From Euryarchaeota archaeon UBA88 (GTDB taxonomy: Archaea; Thermoplasmatota; Poseidoniia; Poseidoniales; Poseidoniaceae), in the NCBI GenBank assembly GCA_002499545.1, contig DAME01000004.1:29498-93497 (forward strand): 64,000 nt of DNA, read 5' to 3'. Below are positions 45,787-55,638 of the stretch, piece by piece. Made by a program: the position numbers and the translations under genes. The notes under the pieces are model-generated. The model saw only the letters and a program-made list of their open reading frames with translations, had not been told where the DNA came from and ran no database searches. Positions within the stretch are counted from its first letter, which is position 1. Every line of letters starts with the position of its first letter.

Positions 45787-45860
45787 TGGGCCTGAAGGGA
45801 TTTGAACCCTTGGCCGCCCGGTTATGAGCCGGGTGCTCTAACCAACTAAGCTACAGGCCC
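45787..45860 (-). tRNA. tRNA with CAT anticodon (elongator Met or Ile2)
   Basis: Minus-strand cloverleaf: acceptor GGGCCTG pairs with CAGGCCC, anticodon stem CCCGG/CCGGG around CTCATAA, T-arm AAGGG-TTCAAAT-CCCTT, and a discriminator A with no encoded CCA. Anticodon CAT with G1-C72 excludes the archaeal initiator (A1-U72). Whether it is elongator Met or Ile2 with a modified C34 (agmatidine) cannot be decided from the sequence alone. No intron is present. Confidence 0.95.
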
Positions 45861-45904
45861 CAATCTAAAGCGGGAGACCACAATCTCAAGAACTTACCTC
45901 TCCG

Positions 45905-47206
45905 TCACTCAAACTGTGAAAGGGAAGACTGAGAGGGTTTAATCCATTCTCGTACACTGACTTCAATTTCATCTCGGACTGACTCAGGAACAAATACCAA
46001 GGCTCGTTCCTGTGGTTGTGTTAACGAACGGATAAGAGGCGAATGGTCCGCTGCATCTCGACCGTCCTCAAGCATGATGCCTTGTTCATAGGGCATGTAT
46101 CCACGCTTGGAGATTCGCGCCGTAATCACGTCCATCGAAGACGAGTACCCAAGCCGTTCAATAAGTTCGTTCAATCGAGAAAGAACGACGCTGACCATTT
46201 CGGTCGTCAGACCCTCAATCCGTAATGACTTATGGAAATCCCGTCGCGATAAAAGACGCTTCGCATAGTGAGACAGTTCCGTATCGGGATGCTCGGCCCA
46301 ATCAGGTAGGGCAACCCGAATGTGCGAGTCATTCAATGCTGCGTAGCCTTTTGCATCCAGCGACGTATTCATCAGCATGTTGTGCAGTGAAGGCGTAAGT
46401 TCGAGTGTTTGATGCCCAGCAAGATAGCGGGCCCGAGCCAACATTCGCACCAAATAATTTTGAGTCAGCATGTTGACTTTGTGGAAATAGACTTGATGGT
46501 ACATGTGGTACCGAGTTACGAGGTATGCTTCAATAGCCGGAAGACCCCAGGACTTGACGTAAAAATGACCGTCTTCTCCAACTCGCAATGCTCGAATGAC
46601 TCGTGCCACATCAAATCCACCAATTTGAGCCCCCGTATTGGCTTGGTCGCGAATCATGTAATCCATTCTGTCAACGTCCAATTGACTGGCAACGATTTCT
46701 TTCATGAATGCGGGAATTGGGACCCCTGCATGTTCACTTTGACCGTCTAGAAGCGCAAATAATCGGTCTCGACGGCTTGAACCGAGAACATCAACCAATG
46801 CTTGGCCTACTTCTGTTTCATCGGAAGCGAGTAAGACCCGACCCCAGTGTTCGTGTGAATGATAGGTCGCAAATACATCGGGTGTTTCTAAAAGATGGGA
46901 AAAAGGCGGATGGCCAATATCATGGAGCAAGGCTGCTAACTGAATCAATTCTGCATCGTCTTTGGAAACGAGGTCTGGTTGCGCTTCGCCAAGTGATTGT
47001 AACAGTTGCCCTGCAAGGTGATAAGCACCCAATGAATGAGAAAAGCGGCTGTGGTTTGCTGCCGGAAACACATACTCGCATGTCGACAGTTGCTGTATAG
47101 ATCGAAGACGCTGGAATTCGCGAGTATCAATAATTTTCGCGTGGTTCGCAGGGACGAGAATATCTTTGTGAATCTCATCACGAATCACTCGGTCACGCAT
47201 GGCCAT
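45905..47206 (-). CDS. HD-domain phosphohydrolase (dGTPase/SAMHD1-like, COG1078)
   Basis: A 433-aa cytosolic metal-dependent phosphohydrolase. The N-terminus RDRVIRDEIHKDILV is typical of COG1078. Metal ligands are visible as His in NHSRFSHSLG, the HD pair in LLHDIGHPPFSHLLE and a later Asp in SQLDVDRMDYMIRD. Family members hydrolyse dNTPs or other nucleotides. The substrate here is inferred from homology only, but the neighbouring nucleoside phosphorylase and purine genes fit nucleotide housekeeping. The frame is open upstream to 47323, but that part is atypical, so ATG 47206 (or 47200) is preferred. It is divergent from the OB-fold gene by 117 bases. Confidence 0.88.
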   Translation of the reverse strand: MAMRDRVIRDEIHKDILVPANHAKIIDTREFQRLRSIQQLSTCEYVFPAANHSRFSHSLGAYHLAGQLLQSLGEAQPDLVSKDDAELIQLAALLHDIGHPPFSHLLETPDVFATYHSHEHWGRVLLASDETEVGQALVDVLGSSRRDRLFALLDGQSEHAGVPIPAFMKEIVASQLDVDRMDYMIRDQANTGAQIGGFDVARVIRALRVGEDGHFYVKSWGLPAIEAYLVTRYHMYHQVYFHKVNMLTQNYLVRMLARARYLAGHQTLELTPSLHNMLMNTSLDAKGYAALNDSHIRVALPDWAEHPDTELSHYAKRLLSRRDFHKSLRIEGLTTEMVSVVLSRLNELIERLGYSSSMDVITARISKRGYMPYEQGIMLEDGRDAADHSPLIRSLTQPQERALVFVPESVRDEIEVSVREWIKPSQSSLSQFE

Positions 47207-47293
47207 CCCCACAATGCCGTCTGCTTTTCCGTTAAAAAGAACCCGCTTTGTTCTGCGATTACGGTAAGTGAAACCGTTATTGCGAAGCACAAG

Positions 47294-47301
47294 GCCTAAA
47301 C
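47294..47301 (+). promoter_or_regulatory. TATA-like sequence upstream of OB-fold gene
   Basis: CCTAAACA lies about 26 bases before ATG 47324 and no Shine-Dalgarno sequence follows, so transcription may start at or next to the start codon. It would drive the six-gene plus-strand run that begins here. Weak match, judged on position. Confidence 0.25.
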
Positions 47302-47323
47302 ATCGAACAGCAGTGACCCACAC

Positions 47324-49078
47324 ATGGCAGATGCTCTCAAGGACATAATGCTAAAAATAACGGATGAAAATCCCGCAACACGTGGCCAGAAACTCTGGGT
47401 CATGTTCGCTCTTGCAATGTTCTTGGTAGCATCGCTGAACTGGTATGCCATGGTCCGTGAACCCAAAGTTGTCGATATCGAAGATTTGATTGAGCACACC
47501 AACACCGTTGTCATCGTCGAGGGGAAGGTCATTTCTTGGATTGAAGACAGGTACGGCAACGGTGAAGACCGAGTCGATCTTGTTCTTGAAGATGAAACTG
47601 GTGTCATTCAAGTGCGATGGTTTTCGACTGGAACCATACCGCCAATCGGCACCAACGTCACAGTGATGGGCGATGTCGTGGATTATAACGGCCGATTTTT
47701 CCTTCAATCAACCGGTTCAGGCGCCATGTGGTGGGAAGCAAGCGACCTTCCAGTACTTGAACGAGTCTCGCTTTCTGACCTCGCAGTTGCCCCAACCGAT
47801 TACATCGATCAAATCGTCACTGTAACCGGGTTTATCGGAGAATCGATTAGCCCCGATGCTATCTACACCTCAGCCTATCTCACCGACCATCCAGGAAACG
47901 CTGCCCATCAAATGCAATTGTTGATTCAATCTGCAACTGGTCGGTGGATTGAAAGCGACTCAAAAGTCGAAATTAGCGGCATACTCACCTACCAAGAAAC
48001 AAGTCTGCGCTGGGCACTGCTCACTCAAGGACCCAACATTCTCATCGACAACAGTTACCAGCCACCCGTCAATCGACTCGATTGGTCGATGGAGTCTACT
48101 TGGAGCTATGATTCTGGATCTATGGTCAACATCGCCGGAACGCTCATCATCGAAGGAGGAGAATGGACCCTGTTTGGGCCCAGCGGAAATTCCGTATGCG
48201 TGATTCCAACGCAGGCTGACACGACTGCATCGCTGAACGGCTCCTACAACGGTACTGTGTTCGATGCACTTGGGCGTTTGATGTGGAGCGATGACAGAAA
48301 TACATGGTGCATTGATGCGAATGAAGGTGGAGGTGAAAACCTCGTCAACCCAATGAGTGCGCTGACCATGCAAGCACTTCTGTCCGCAGACCCCGCCTCA
48401 ATGCTTGTGACTCCAGATAAAACATACACCATCAACACGTACATGAAGTATGCATTTGAGCCTCTCGACACTGAAGGATACTTCGTAGATACCCAAACCT
48501 ACACCTTTGGACAAACAACCATTGCGATGACATTCCCCGGCGCCCGGACTGAATGGATTGAAGCAGGTCAAGGTATCGTAGCGAACGTTACCGTCGCATG
48601 GGATGACAGCGACATGCGGATGCGCCTCATGGTCAGTTCATACAACCTCACCGGCAGCCCACCTTCCCCTTCGACGCTGTTGTGGGATGACGGTGCTACG
48701 CAGTGGGGTTATTCAAAAAATCAATTCGTTCTGTTGGATGGAAAAGCCGTTCAACGCGACGATGGATGGTACCTCGAACGACCAGGTTCTGAACAATCGG
48801 TCAAGTTGAACGTTCAGCTCAATGCCATTGGCACCGATTCACTGCACGAAAATCAATCACTTACTTGGACTGGTCGACTGCGTGAAATCGAACATCCTAC
48901 GCAACTCGCCATCGTGTTTTCACTCGATGAGGCTGACGCATTGGACACCGACGGCGACCGATTAGGCAACAGCCTCGAGGATGCAACTGGATACAACCCC
49001 TATGCCGCAGATTCTGACGGTGATGGTGTCGATGACCGACAAGAACTCATCGATAGCCAAGAGGCTGCGAACGCTTGA
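47324..49078 (+). CDS. Membrane-anchored extracellular OB-fold protein
   Basis: A 584-aa protein. A single N-terminal membrane helix (about residues 23-42) acts as a signal anchor. Residues about 55-145 form an OB-fold of the nucleic-acid-binding (tRNA-anticodon-binding-like) type: VVIVEGKVISW, DRVDLVLEDETGVIQVRWFS, GTNVTVMGDVVDYNGRFFL. A second OB-like unit follows at about 155-230 (DQIVTVTGFIG...SKVEISGILT) and possibly more beyond. The C-terminus has TSP3-type calcium-binding elements (DTDGDRLGNSLED, DSDGDGVDDRQE). An OB-fold outside the cell is unusual and could bind DNA or RNA or an oligosaccharide. It leads a run of six same-strand genes, with the permease nine bases downstream. Confidence 0.75.
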   Translation: MADALKDIMLKITDENPATRGQKLWVMFALAMFLVASLNWYAMVREPKVVDIEDLIEHTNTVVIVEGKVISWIEDRYGNGEDRVDLVLEDETGVIQVRWFSTGTIPPIGTNVTVMGDVVDYNGRFFLQSTGSGAMWWEASDLPVLERVSLSDLAVAPTDYIDQIVTVTGFIGESISPDAIYTSAYLTDHPGNAAHQMQLLIQSATGRWIESDSKVEISGILTYQETSLRWALLTQGPNILIDNSYQPPVNRLDWSMESTWSYDSGSMVNIAGTLIIEGGEWTLFGPSGNSVCVIPTQADTTASLNGSYNGTVFDALGRLMWSDDRNTWCIDANEGGGENLVNPMSALTMQALLSADPASMLVTPDKTYTINTYMKYAFEPLDTEGYFVDTQTYTFGQTTIAMTFPGARTEWIEAGQGIVANVTVAWDDSDMRMRLMVSSYNLTGSPPSPSTLLWDDGATQWGYSKNQFVLLDGKAVQRDDGWYLERPGSEQSVKLNVQLNAIGTDSLHENQSLTWTGRLREIEHPTQLAIVFSLDEADALDTDGDRLGNSLEDATGYNPYAADSDGDGVDDRQELIDSQEAANA

Positions 49079-49087
49079 GGTGACACC

Positions 49088-50599
49088 ATGCTTGAAGCCT
49101 ACTTTCATGAACTGAGTTGGATGCTTGCAGCTCTGTTCTTCGGAGTTGGAATGGGTACATTGACTGGGATCATTCCGGGATTCCACGTCAACAATGTTGC
49201 GCTGATTTTACTCGCTTTGGCGCCTGCTCTGCTCGATTTGGGAATTCCTCTTTCAGCTGTTGCGGGAATCATTGTTTCAACAGGTACAGTGCACACATTC
49301 CTCAACTACATTCCATCCGCTTTAATCGGCGCCCCAGATGCAGATCAAGCACTCTCTCTACTACCGGGTCACCGCATGCTGATTTCCGGAAACGCTGCAC
49401 GTGGAGTTGCGTACTCTGCCAGAGGTTCTCAACTTGGTTTATTCCTTTCACTACCATTGATTGTGCTGGCACGCATCGCCTTTGGCCCTGAACTTGGATG
49501 GTATGACCAACTTCGATCGGTTCTTCCATTCATTTTGCTGACGATTTCAATCCTACTTCTCGCCACTGAAACAACACGACTCGATTGGCCAAAGTGGATT
49601 CAAACAATCACTCGTGGGAGACTTGGAACCGATTCACGCGTCGCTGGTTTCGTCTCCGCAACTGCCTTCTTCTTGCTCTCGGGCTTCTTTGGATGGACCG
49701 TGCTGGGTGACTCATCACTTCCCGCATCTTCCCCAGTTGGAATGCCGGGGGCTAGTTTACTACTGCCAAGTCTCGCTGGGCTGTTCGGAATTGCGAACCT
49801 GCTCGACATCTATGCAACGACTTCTCACCTCCCTCCACAGAAAGAAAACTGGGATTTACCACCGGTCAAACCTCTGATTATGCCGTGCTTTTGGTCGGGT
49901 GTTGCAGGTGCATCGATGGGAGTTTTGCCCGGCATGACCGCATCGCAAGCTACGGTTCTGGTGATGGGTGGTCGAAACGTCGCTGCAAAACTTCAGGGTA
50001 AGCAAGGGTTTGGAATGGATTGGGAAACACGAAGGCTCACCGACATGACTGATGACGAACTCTTGGAAGTCGCTAAAGCTGAAGCTGAAGAAGGCGTCGA
50101 AGGGCCACAAACTCGTCAAGATTTAGAAATCATATCGATCTTATCCGCCGTCAACACAGCGGTAACCGTGTGTGTGTTGGGTTTCCTGTACATCATCGGC
50201 CGCTCTCGCTCAGGAGCTACATTGGCTCTCAAAGCCATGTACCCAGTTGACACTTGGTCAAGTCTTGAACCGACTGCTGATTTCATCCGACTGCTCGCCA
50301 TCACGTTGGCAGCAGGGCTGATGGCTATGCCGATTATGCGCTATGTTGGAAAGGGTATGCTTCGACTGCACGCTGCTATCCCGCTGCAGCAGATGGTCAT
50401 GGCCGTCATTATTTTTGTTGGTAGTCTTGTTTTTGTCAGTACTGGATTTGTCGGCCTGGCCGTTCTTATCGTTGGGACGATGATTGGTTTACTTCCTCCT
50501 CGACTTGGAATTCGACGAAGTCATGCAATGGGTGTCATCTTGGTCCCTATCATGATTTTGATGTTCCGAAACATGGTTGACAGTGCAGGATTCTTGTGA
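49088..50599 (+). CDS. TctA/COG1784-like multi-pass permease
   Basis: A 503-aa membrane protein with about ten hydrophobic segments. GTLTGIIPGFHVNN near residue 20 and GASMGVLPGMTASQA near residue 280 are the paired G-x-x-P-G motifs of TctA-type (tripartite tricarboxylate) permeases and of the archaeal COG1784 relatives, indicating a two-fold repeat. No TctB- or TctC-type partner gene is next to it. The substrate is unknown. An unusual acidic cytosolic loop (about residues 312-345, VAKAEAEEGVEGPQT) separates the two halves. It lies nine bases after the OB-fold gene and 67 before the lamin-tail/HKD gene, implying joint expression. Confidence 0.8.
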   Translation: MLEAYFHELSWMLAALFFGVGMGTLTGIIPGFHVNNVALILLALAPALLDLGIPLSAVAGIIVSTGTVHTFLNYIPSALIGAPDADQALSLLPGHRMLISGNAARGVAYSARGSQLGLFLSLPLIVLARIAFGPELGWYDQLRSVLPFILLTISILLLATETTRLDWPKWIQTITRGRLGTDSRVAGFVSATAFFLLSGFFGWTVLGDSSLPASSPVGMPGASLLLPSLAGLFGIANLLDIYATTSHLPPQKENWDLPPVKPLIMPCFWSGVAGASMGVLPGMTASQATVLVMGGRNVAAKLQGKQGFGMDWETRRLTDMTDDELLEVAKAEAEEGVEGPQTRQDLEIISILSAVNTAVTVCVLGFLYIIGRSRSGATLALKAMYPVDTWSSLEPTADFIRLLAITLAAGLMAMPIMRYVGKGMLRLHAAIPLQQMVMAVIIFVGSLVFVSTGFVGLAVLIVGTMIGLLPPRLGIRRSHAMGVILVPIMILMFRNMVDSAGFL

Positions 50600-50666
50600 A
50601 TCTGTCAACCAATTCGTCAGGAAGACATATGCCCCTTGACTCTGCCCCTTAAACCGAAGTGGACTC

Positions 50667-53600
50667 ATGAAGACGATGTTTCGCCCCCTCTGCCTCGCTC
50701 TGTTGATGTTGCTCTGGTCAACCGCACCAATAGGAATGTCATTGGCCCCTGATCACCAAACTCTTCAGCCAACCTCTGGCCGTTCGACAGCGTGTATGGG
50801 GGATATCTGTCTAAATGAAGCACTGCCCAACCCCAACGGATACGATAACGCGACATGGACTGGTGGCGAATGGGTCGAAGTCCATAACAGCGGGAATTCG
50901 TCGGTTGACCTATCGGGGTGGTACATCACCAATAAAGCAGCGAAAACGCTCTATTTTAACGCAACCTCGATCGTTGGATTTGATGCAAATGATGCAAACA
51001 GTACGCACATCGCAGCAGGCGGATACACGGTCATCGCCCGAAATGGCCTTCCAACATCTGTCTTTTACTTAGCCAATACAAATGACATCATCACGATGTA
51101 CAACAGTACCGGTACGCAAGTCGACCAGGCGACGTGGACCTTTGGATCATCTGGCGCACCTTCTGGAACGAGTCTTGAGGAAGATTCAGCCAGTCCGACC
51201 AATGACTGGGTTGCAACCAACGGCCCTTCACCGGGAGACGTCAACACCGGCGGGAACAATGGCGGACCTACTGTATTCCCTTCGGATTTAGTCATCAATG
51301 AAGTGATGCCAAATCCATGGCCTAGCGATGATAATGCGACGTGGCCCGATGGCGAATGGATTGAAATCCGTAACACCGGAGTAACCGACATGGATTTGAC
51401 CGGCTGGTCACTTCAAGATGCAGCAGGCAACATCATTTCCGTTGATGAATCGCACCTCATCGGTTCGAATGCATCAGCAAGTTCGTACATAATTGCACCT
51501 GACGCTACCCGAATTGTAGCAATCAACGGCATGAGTTACTCTGGTGTCCTGAACAACGGTGTGGAAACACTCTCACTGTATTGGCCCAACGGAACAATGT
51601 CTCAGCAAGTAACCTGGACGAATACAGTGGCTGGATTTTCGCTTGTAGAGTCAACCACTTCTCAGTATTGGCAATACGCTGCATACCCAACCCCTGGTTT
51701 GTCGAATCCATTGGATTTCTCCGTCATTGCAACCAGTTCGTCATCCGTCCAATTCGCAGAGATGCTCACGAACAGCTCCGCTGATGGAAGTGAATTCCCC
51801 GATGGTGAGTGGATTGAACTTCACAACACTGGGACGACTTCTGTCGACCTCACAGGCTGGTCAATCATCGACGGAATTGGCAACGTGACGTATCTCGACC
51901 CGGGAACTCTCGTATTCAACCAATCTCAAGGCTCGAACACCATCGACGCAGATGAACGACGCTTGGTTCAGTTTGGTGGTGACACTGAACTTTGGGATTA
52001 TTACAATCAAATTATGCTGCGCGACTCAACCGGAGCCATCGTTGACTCCGCATGGTATACCACCAACTATGGACAAAACGTCTCGCTCATTGCAGCTGAA
52101 ATGGAATCAGACCCCTGGGTTCCTTCGGCTTGGCTAACACCCGGTCAGCCTGATCCGGGCCAAACCCCATCAACAGGCATCGTACTGTTCAGCGAAGTAT
52201 TGCCCGATGGTGTCGGTAGTGATTCAAGTCAATGGCCGCTTGGAGAGTGGATTGAAGTATACAACAACGGTACCAGCGCATTGGATGTGGGTGGATGGAA
52301 ACTACAGGCCGCTAACGGTCGCTCACTCACCCTACACCAGTACAACATGCCTCTTCAAGAAACGTCAATCATCCAAGCTGGTGAAGTTGCAGTGATTGCG
52401 CTCAACGGCACGAGCAGTTTCTACCTCAAACACACAACACCTGACTCTATTGCCTTAGTTGACACCAGTGGTGCACTTGTTGATTCGATTGCGTGGAGTT
52501 CCACGGTCGAAGGTGAATCTTTGATTGCAGCGAACAGCACGCATGCTGGAGCCGGTCCATTAGGAACTGCTGCTTCAAACAATTCCGAATGGGTCCAATC
52601 TGCATGGGCAACTCCGGGGGTAATCAACCCTGTGTGGCCTTCCTACGCCGGCACACACGACCTAGCCATGACTGAAATTTTGGCGTATTGCAACGACGAT
52701 TCAATCGAACCGCTCGAAGACTGGATAGAGGTGATGAACACAGGAAGTGAGGACCTCAACTTAAGCCGCTGGCGAATTGATTCCGGAGACGGAGACCGAC
52801 GCTTTTTCAGAAGCACTTCGATGTGGAACCTGACTGAAGCAGCGGATTCGATGGTGCTTGAACCTCAAGAGCGCATGGTACTGCTGATGGAAAACAACAT
52901 CATTTCGGGATTAGGCGACCAACTGCAACTTTCCGACCCTGACGGCACTCCTGTCCAAACGGCACAATGGAACATCGTGAGTGATTGTCAAACCATGGGG
53001 CCTGGTGAAACTGAAATCGATGGATGGCAACATCTGCTATGGCCAACGCCTGGAGCCGAAGAGCCGGACCCGAGCCTCTTTGCCGAAGCCGACGATATTG
53101 TGTTCAGCCGCTTCATGCCCGAGGGCTCCACTACGCTTTCCTCGAACACTGAGTTCATCGAAGTCACCAACAAAGGAGACAGCCTTGCGTACATGACCGG
53201 ATGGACCCTTACACTAATCTCTTCTGCGAATGAAGCAACAGATTACGTGTTTGATGAAGTAAGTATTCCATCAAACGGTTCAGTCATCATGGGCACGGAT
53301 TCGAGTGCCCTCTCGGTGTATGAGGATGGAACGATTGTCAACTTCAATGCAGCATTCACCAGCAGCGGATTCACCCTACCAGATTCAGGTGCTGCACTCC
53401 ATATCTCGACCCCTTCAGGCGTCTTAGCGGATACTGTCGTGTATGGGAACGGACCCGTTGACGTCGAAGGATGGAGCGGAATCAGTCTGGTTGAACCGGT
53501 TTCAAGCCTCTCATTGTTGGTCTACCATCGTGGCGATGGATGCGGAAACCTTCCCGACACTGATGTGGCCATGGACTGGCAGCATCGCTGGGGACGCTTG

Positions 53601-55607
53601 GGGGCCAGTACCTTCTGTGGCCCAACACTGTTTTCCGGTTCAAGTTCCGTCACGCCACTTATCGGGCCTCAAGACGGGTTGATGGACCTGCTGGCATGGA
53701 TTGATGATGCGTCCGAATCATTGCATGTTCACCTGTATCAAATCGAGCAACCAAACCTTGTCCAGTCACTGATTGAAGCACACAACCGCGGCGTAGAAGT
53801 CACCGTTGTGATCAACGTGGCAGAATACTGGTGGAATTCGTACGACAAGAACAACCAGTTAGGGGTCGCAAATTTACTTGCAAGTGCAGGAGTTAACACG
53901 CTCTGGTTTGGCGGGCAGAGCGACGAACCATATACCTACATTCACAGCAAAGTTGCGGTTAAAGACAACGAGAGCGTCTGGATCGGCTCTGGAAACTGGA
54001 AAAGTTCCTCACAGCCTGCTCCTCACGACCGAGGTAATTCGGAATGGGGCGTACTTGTTGACAACACCGACCTTGCCCTGAAGGTATTGAATCAACTTGA
54101 ATTCGATGAATCTACGAGTCGAACCTACATCGAGCAAGTCTATCCTAGTTCGGCTCCGACAGGGTGGACCTTGGATTCACTCAAATCGTTGACCAATGGC
54201 ACCTATGCTCAACCCATCAATACGGATATTTCCGGTCGCCTCATCACATGCCCCGACACCTGTGTCGACGGTCTTGTTTGGATGATTGAGCAGGCGGAAG
54301 AAGAAATTCTTCTGTCGCTGCAGTATCTCGACGTCGACTGGAGTTGGGGTTGGGGAGACAATCCTATTGTCGAAGCAATGGAAGGTGCCGCCAAAGACGG
54401 TGTTCGCATCCGGTTAATTCTCAACGGAGCATACCTCGATAAAGACATTCAAGAAGTCGTAGATACCTTCAACGAAGAATGGAATTCCACACTGGGCTAC
54501 GATATCAGCGCCATTGTCATGAGCGAAGATGATGAAGTTTCAAAGCTTCACAACAAAGGAATGATTGTTGATTCAGAACACGTACTCATTTCCTCGATCA
54601 ACTGGGGTGATTCGGCCCCAACTCGCAACAGAGAGATGGGGTTAATCATCACCAGTCAAGAGGTCGCAGCACCATTCGTGGAAGGATGGAACCGTGATTG
54701 GATTCGAACCGATAACGTCACTGACACCGACAACGACGGGATGCCAGACTACTGGGAGGTCGCCAATGGACTGAACCGAACCGTTCGTACGCTTCCCGCA
54801 TTCAATATCTTGGAAGGATTGCATGATTCCGACGGTGATGGTCTGTCGAACGAACTCGAATACAACCTTGGGAGTCATGCTAACAACGTCGATACTGATG
54901 GCGATTGTATTCTGGATGCTTTGGAAGTGTCATGGGCCCAATCTACGGCAATGAACGAAACCGTTGTGGATGTTTCACCAACAGATGCGTTGACGCTCGC
55001 TGACGCTGACGGTGATGGCGTCAATGAATCCGACGCACTAGGCTGCGACCTTGGAGGAATCGAACTTGAAGATACGATTGACGAAATTGACAACGGCTCT
55101 CTCGACGACGACATGGACCAAGTCATCAATCGAGATGATGTATGTCCTGACACAACAGCCAATGTACCGGTTGACCTCAAAGGGTGTTCGACAGAACAAC
55201 GAAACCTGATTGCCACGCCAAGCAGTGGGTCAGATGACAGTTTTGTCACTGGAATTATGCTGTTCTTCATGCTAGCAGGCGTAGTATTAGCTGCAGGTGC
55301 ATACTTCTTACTGAGGAACATTGAATCCGAAGATGAAGACCTGAAAAACTTGGTTACTTTGGAAGAGGAGAATTTAGCGTCTTTTGAGAGTGCAGTGACT
55401 GAGGGAGAAGGCTGGTCTGCTCCTGTACTCGACGGAAGTTCGTCCGAGACCGAATCCAGTTCGCTTTCTCCTGAACAGCTGGCACGTTGCCCCGGCTGGA
55501 GTGAAGAAACCATCCAATCCTACCTTGACCAAGGTTGGTCGATGGACCAGTTGGCCGATTATTACCGAGAACAAGTCGAACAACACGGTTCATCATCGCA
55601 AGATTGA
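50667..55607 (+). CDS. Exported protein with six lamin-tail domains and HKD (PLD-like) domain
   Basis: A 1646-aa exported protein. After a signal peptide (about residues 1-27) come six lamin-tail (LTD) modules, each with a pattern like GEWIEIRNTG-DLTGW, spaced to about residue 900. Then comes a phospholipase-D superfamily domain with both HKD motifs intact: H1093/K1095/D1100 (HSKVAVKD...GSGN) and H1295/K1297/D1302 (HNKGMIVD...SSIN). TSP3-type repeats follow (DTDNDGMPDYWE, DSDGDGLSNELE, DTDGDCILDALE). A membrane helix (about 1525-1548) leads to a 95-residue acidic tail ending in PGWSEETIQSYLDQGWSMDQLADYY. PLD-family enzymes cut phosphodiesters in lipids or nucleic acids; LTDs often accompany extracellular nucleases, so a surface nuclease or phospholipase is inferred. 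Confidence 0.88.
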   Translation: MKTMFRPLCLALLMLLWSTAPIGMSLAPDHQTLQPTSGRSTACMGDICLNEALPNPNGYDNATWTGGEWVEVHNSGNSSVDLSGWYITNKAAKTLYFNATSIVGFDANDANSTHIAAGGYTVIARNGLPTSVFYLANTNDIITMYNSTGTQVDQATWTFGSSGAPSGTSLEEDSASPTNDWVATNGPSPGDVNTGGNNGGPTVFPSDLVINEVMPNPWPSDDNATWPDGEWIEIRNTGVTDMDLTGWSLQDAAGNIISVDESHLIGSNASASSYIIAPDATRIVAINGMSYSGVLNNGVETLSLYWPNGTMSQQVTWTNTVAGFSLVESTTSQYWQYAAYPTPGLSNPLDFSVIATSSSSVQFAEMLTNSSADGSEFPDGEWIELHNTGTTSVDLTGWSIIDGIGNVTYLDPGTLVFNQSQGSNTIDADERRLVQFGGDTELWDYYNQIMLRDSTGAIVDSAWYTTNYGQNVSLIAAEMESDPWVPSAWLTPGQPDPGQTPSTGIVLFSEVLPDGVGSDSSQWPLGEWIEVYNNGTSALDVGGWKLQAANGRSLTLHQYNMPLQETSIIQAGEVAVIALNGTSSFYLKHTTPDSIALVDTSGALVDSIAWSSTVEGESLIAANSTHAGAGPLGTAASNNSEWVQSAWATPGVINPVWPSYAGTHDLAMTEILAYCNDDSIEPLEDWIEVMNTGSEDLNLSRWRIDSGDGDRRFFRSTSMWNLTEAADSMVLEPQERMVLLMENNIISGLGDQLQLSDPDGTPVQTAQWNIVSDCQTMGPGETEIDGWQHLLWPTPGAEEPDPSLFAEADDIVFSRFMPEGSTTLSSNTEFIEVTNKGDSLAYMTGWTLTLISSANEATDYVFDEVSIPSNGSVIMGTDSSALSVYEDGTIVNFNAAFTSSGFTLPDSGAALHISTPSGVLADTVVYGNGPVDVEGWSGISLVEPVSSLSLLVYHRGDGCGNLPDTDVAMDWQHRWGRLGASTFCGPTLFSGSSSVTPLIGPQDGLMDLLAWIDDASESLHVHLYQIEQPNLVQSLIEAHNRGVEVTVVINVAEYWWNSYDKNNQLGVANLLASAGVNTLWFGGQSDEPYTYIHSKVAVKDNESVWIGSGNWKSSSQPAPHDRGNSEWGVLVDNTDLALKVLNQLEFDESTSRTYIEQVYPSSAPTGWTLDSLKSLTNGTYAQPINTDISGRLITCPDTCVDGLVWMIEQAEEEILLSLQYLDVDWSWGWGDNPIVEAMEGAAKDGVRIRLILNGAYLDKDIQEVVDTFNEEWNSTLGYDISAIVMSEDDEVSKLHNKGMIVDSEHVLISSINWGDSAPTRNREMGLIITSQEVAAPFVEGWNRDWIRTDNVTDTDNDGMPDYWEVANGLNRTVRTLPAFNILEGLHDSDGDGLSNELEYNLGSHANNVDTDGDCILDALEVSWAQSTAMNETVVDVSPTDALTLADADGDGVNESDALGCDLGGIELEDTIDEIDNGSLDDDMDQVINRDDVCPDTTANVPVDLKGCSTEQRNLIATPSSGSDDSFVTGIMLFFMLAGVVLAAGAYFLLRNIESEDEDLKNLVTLEEENLASFESAVTEGEGWSAPVLDGSSSETESSSLSPEQLARCPGWSEETIQSYLDQGWSMDQLADYYREQVEQHGSSSQD

Positions 55608-55638
55608 CAAAGGACTGGTCCGTGGTAGGATTGATAGC

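Noticed and set aside
54875..55513. Minus-strand open frame of 212 codons
   Set aside because: Antisense to the TSP3, membrane and tail part of the lamin-tail/HKD gene; Ser-rich translation without features.
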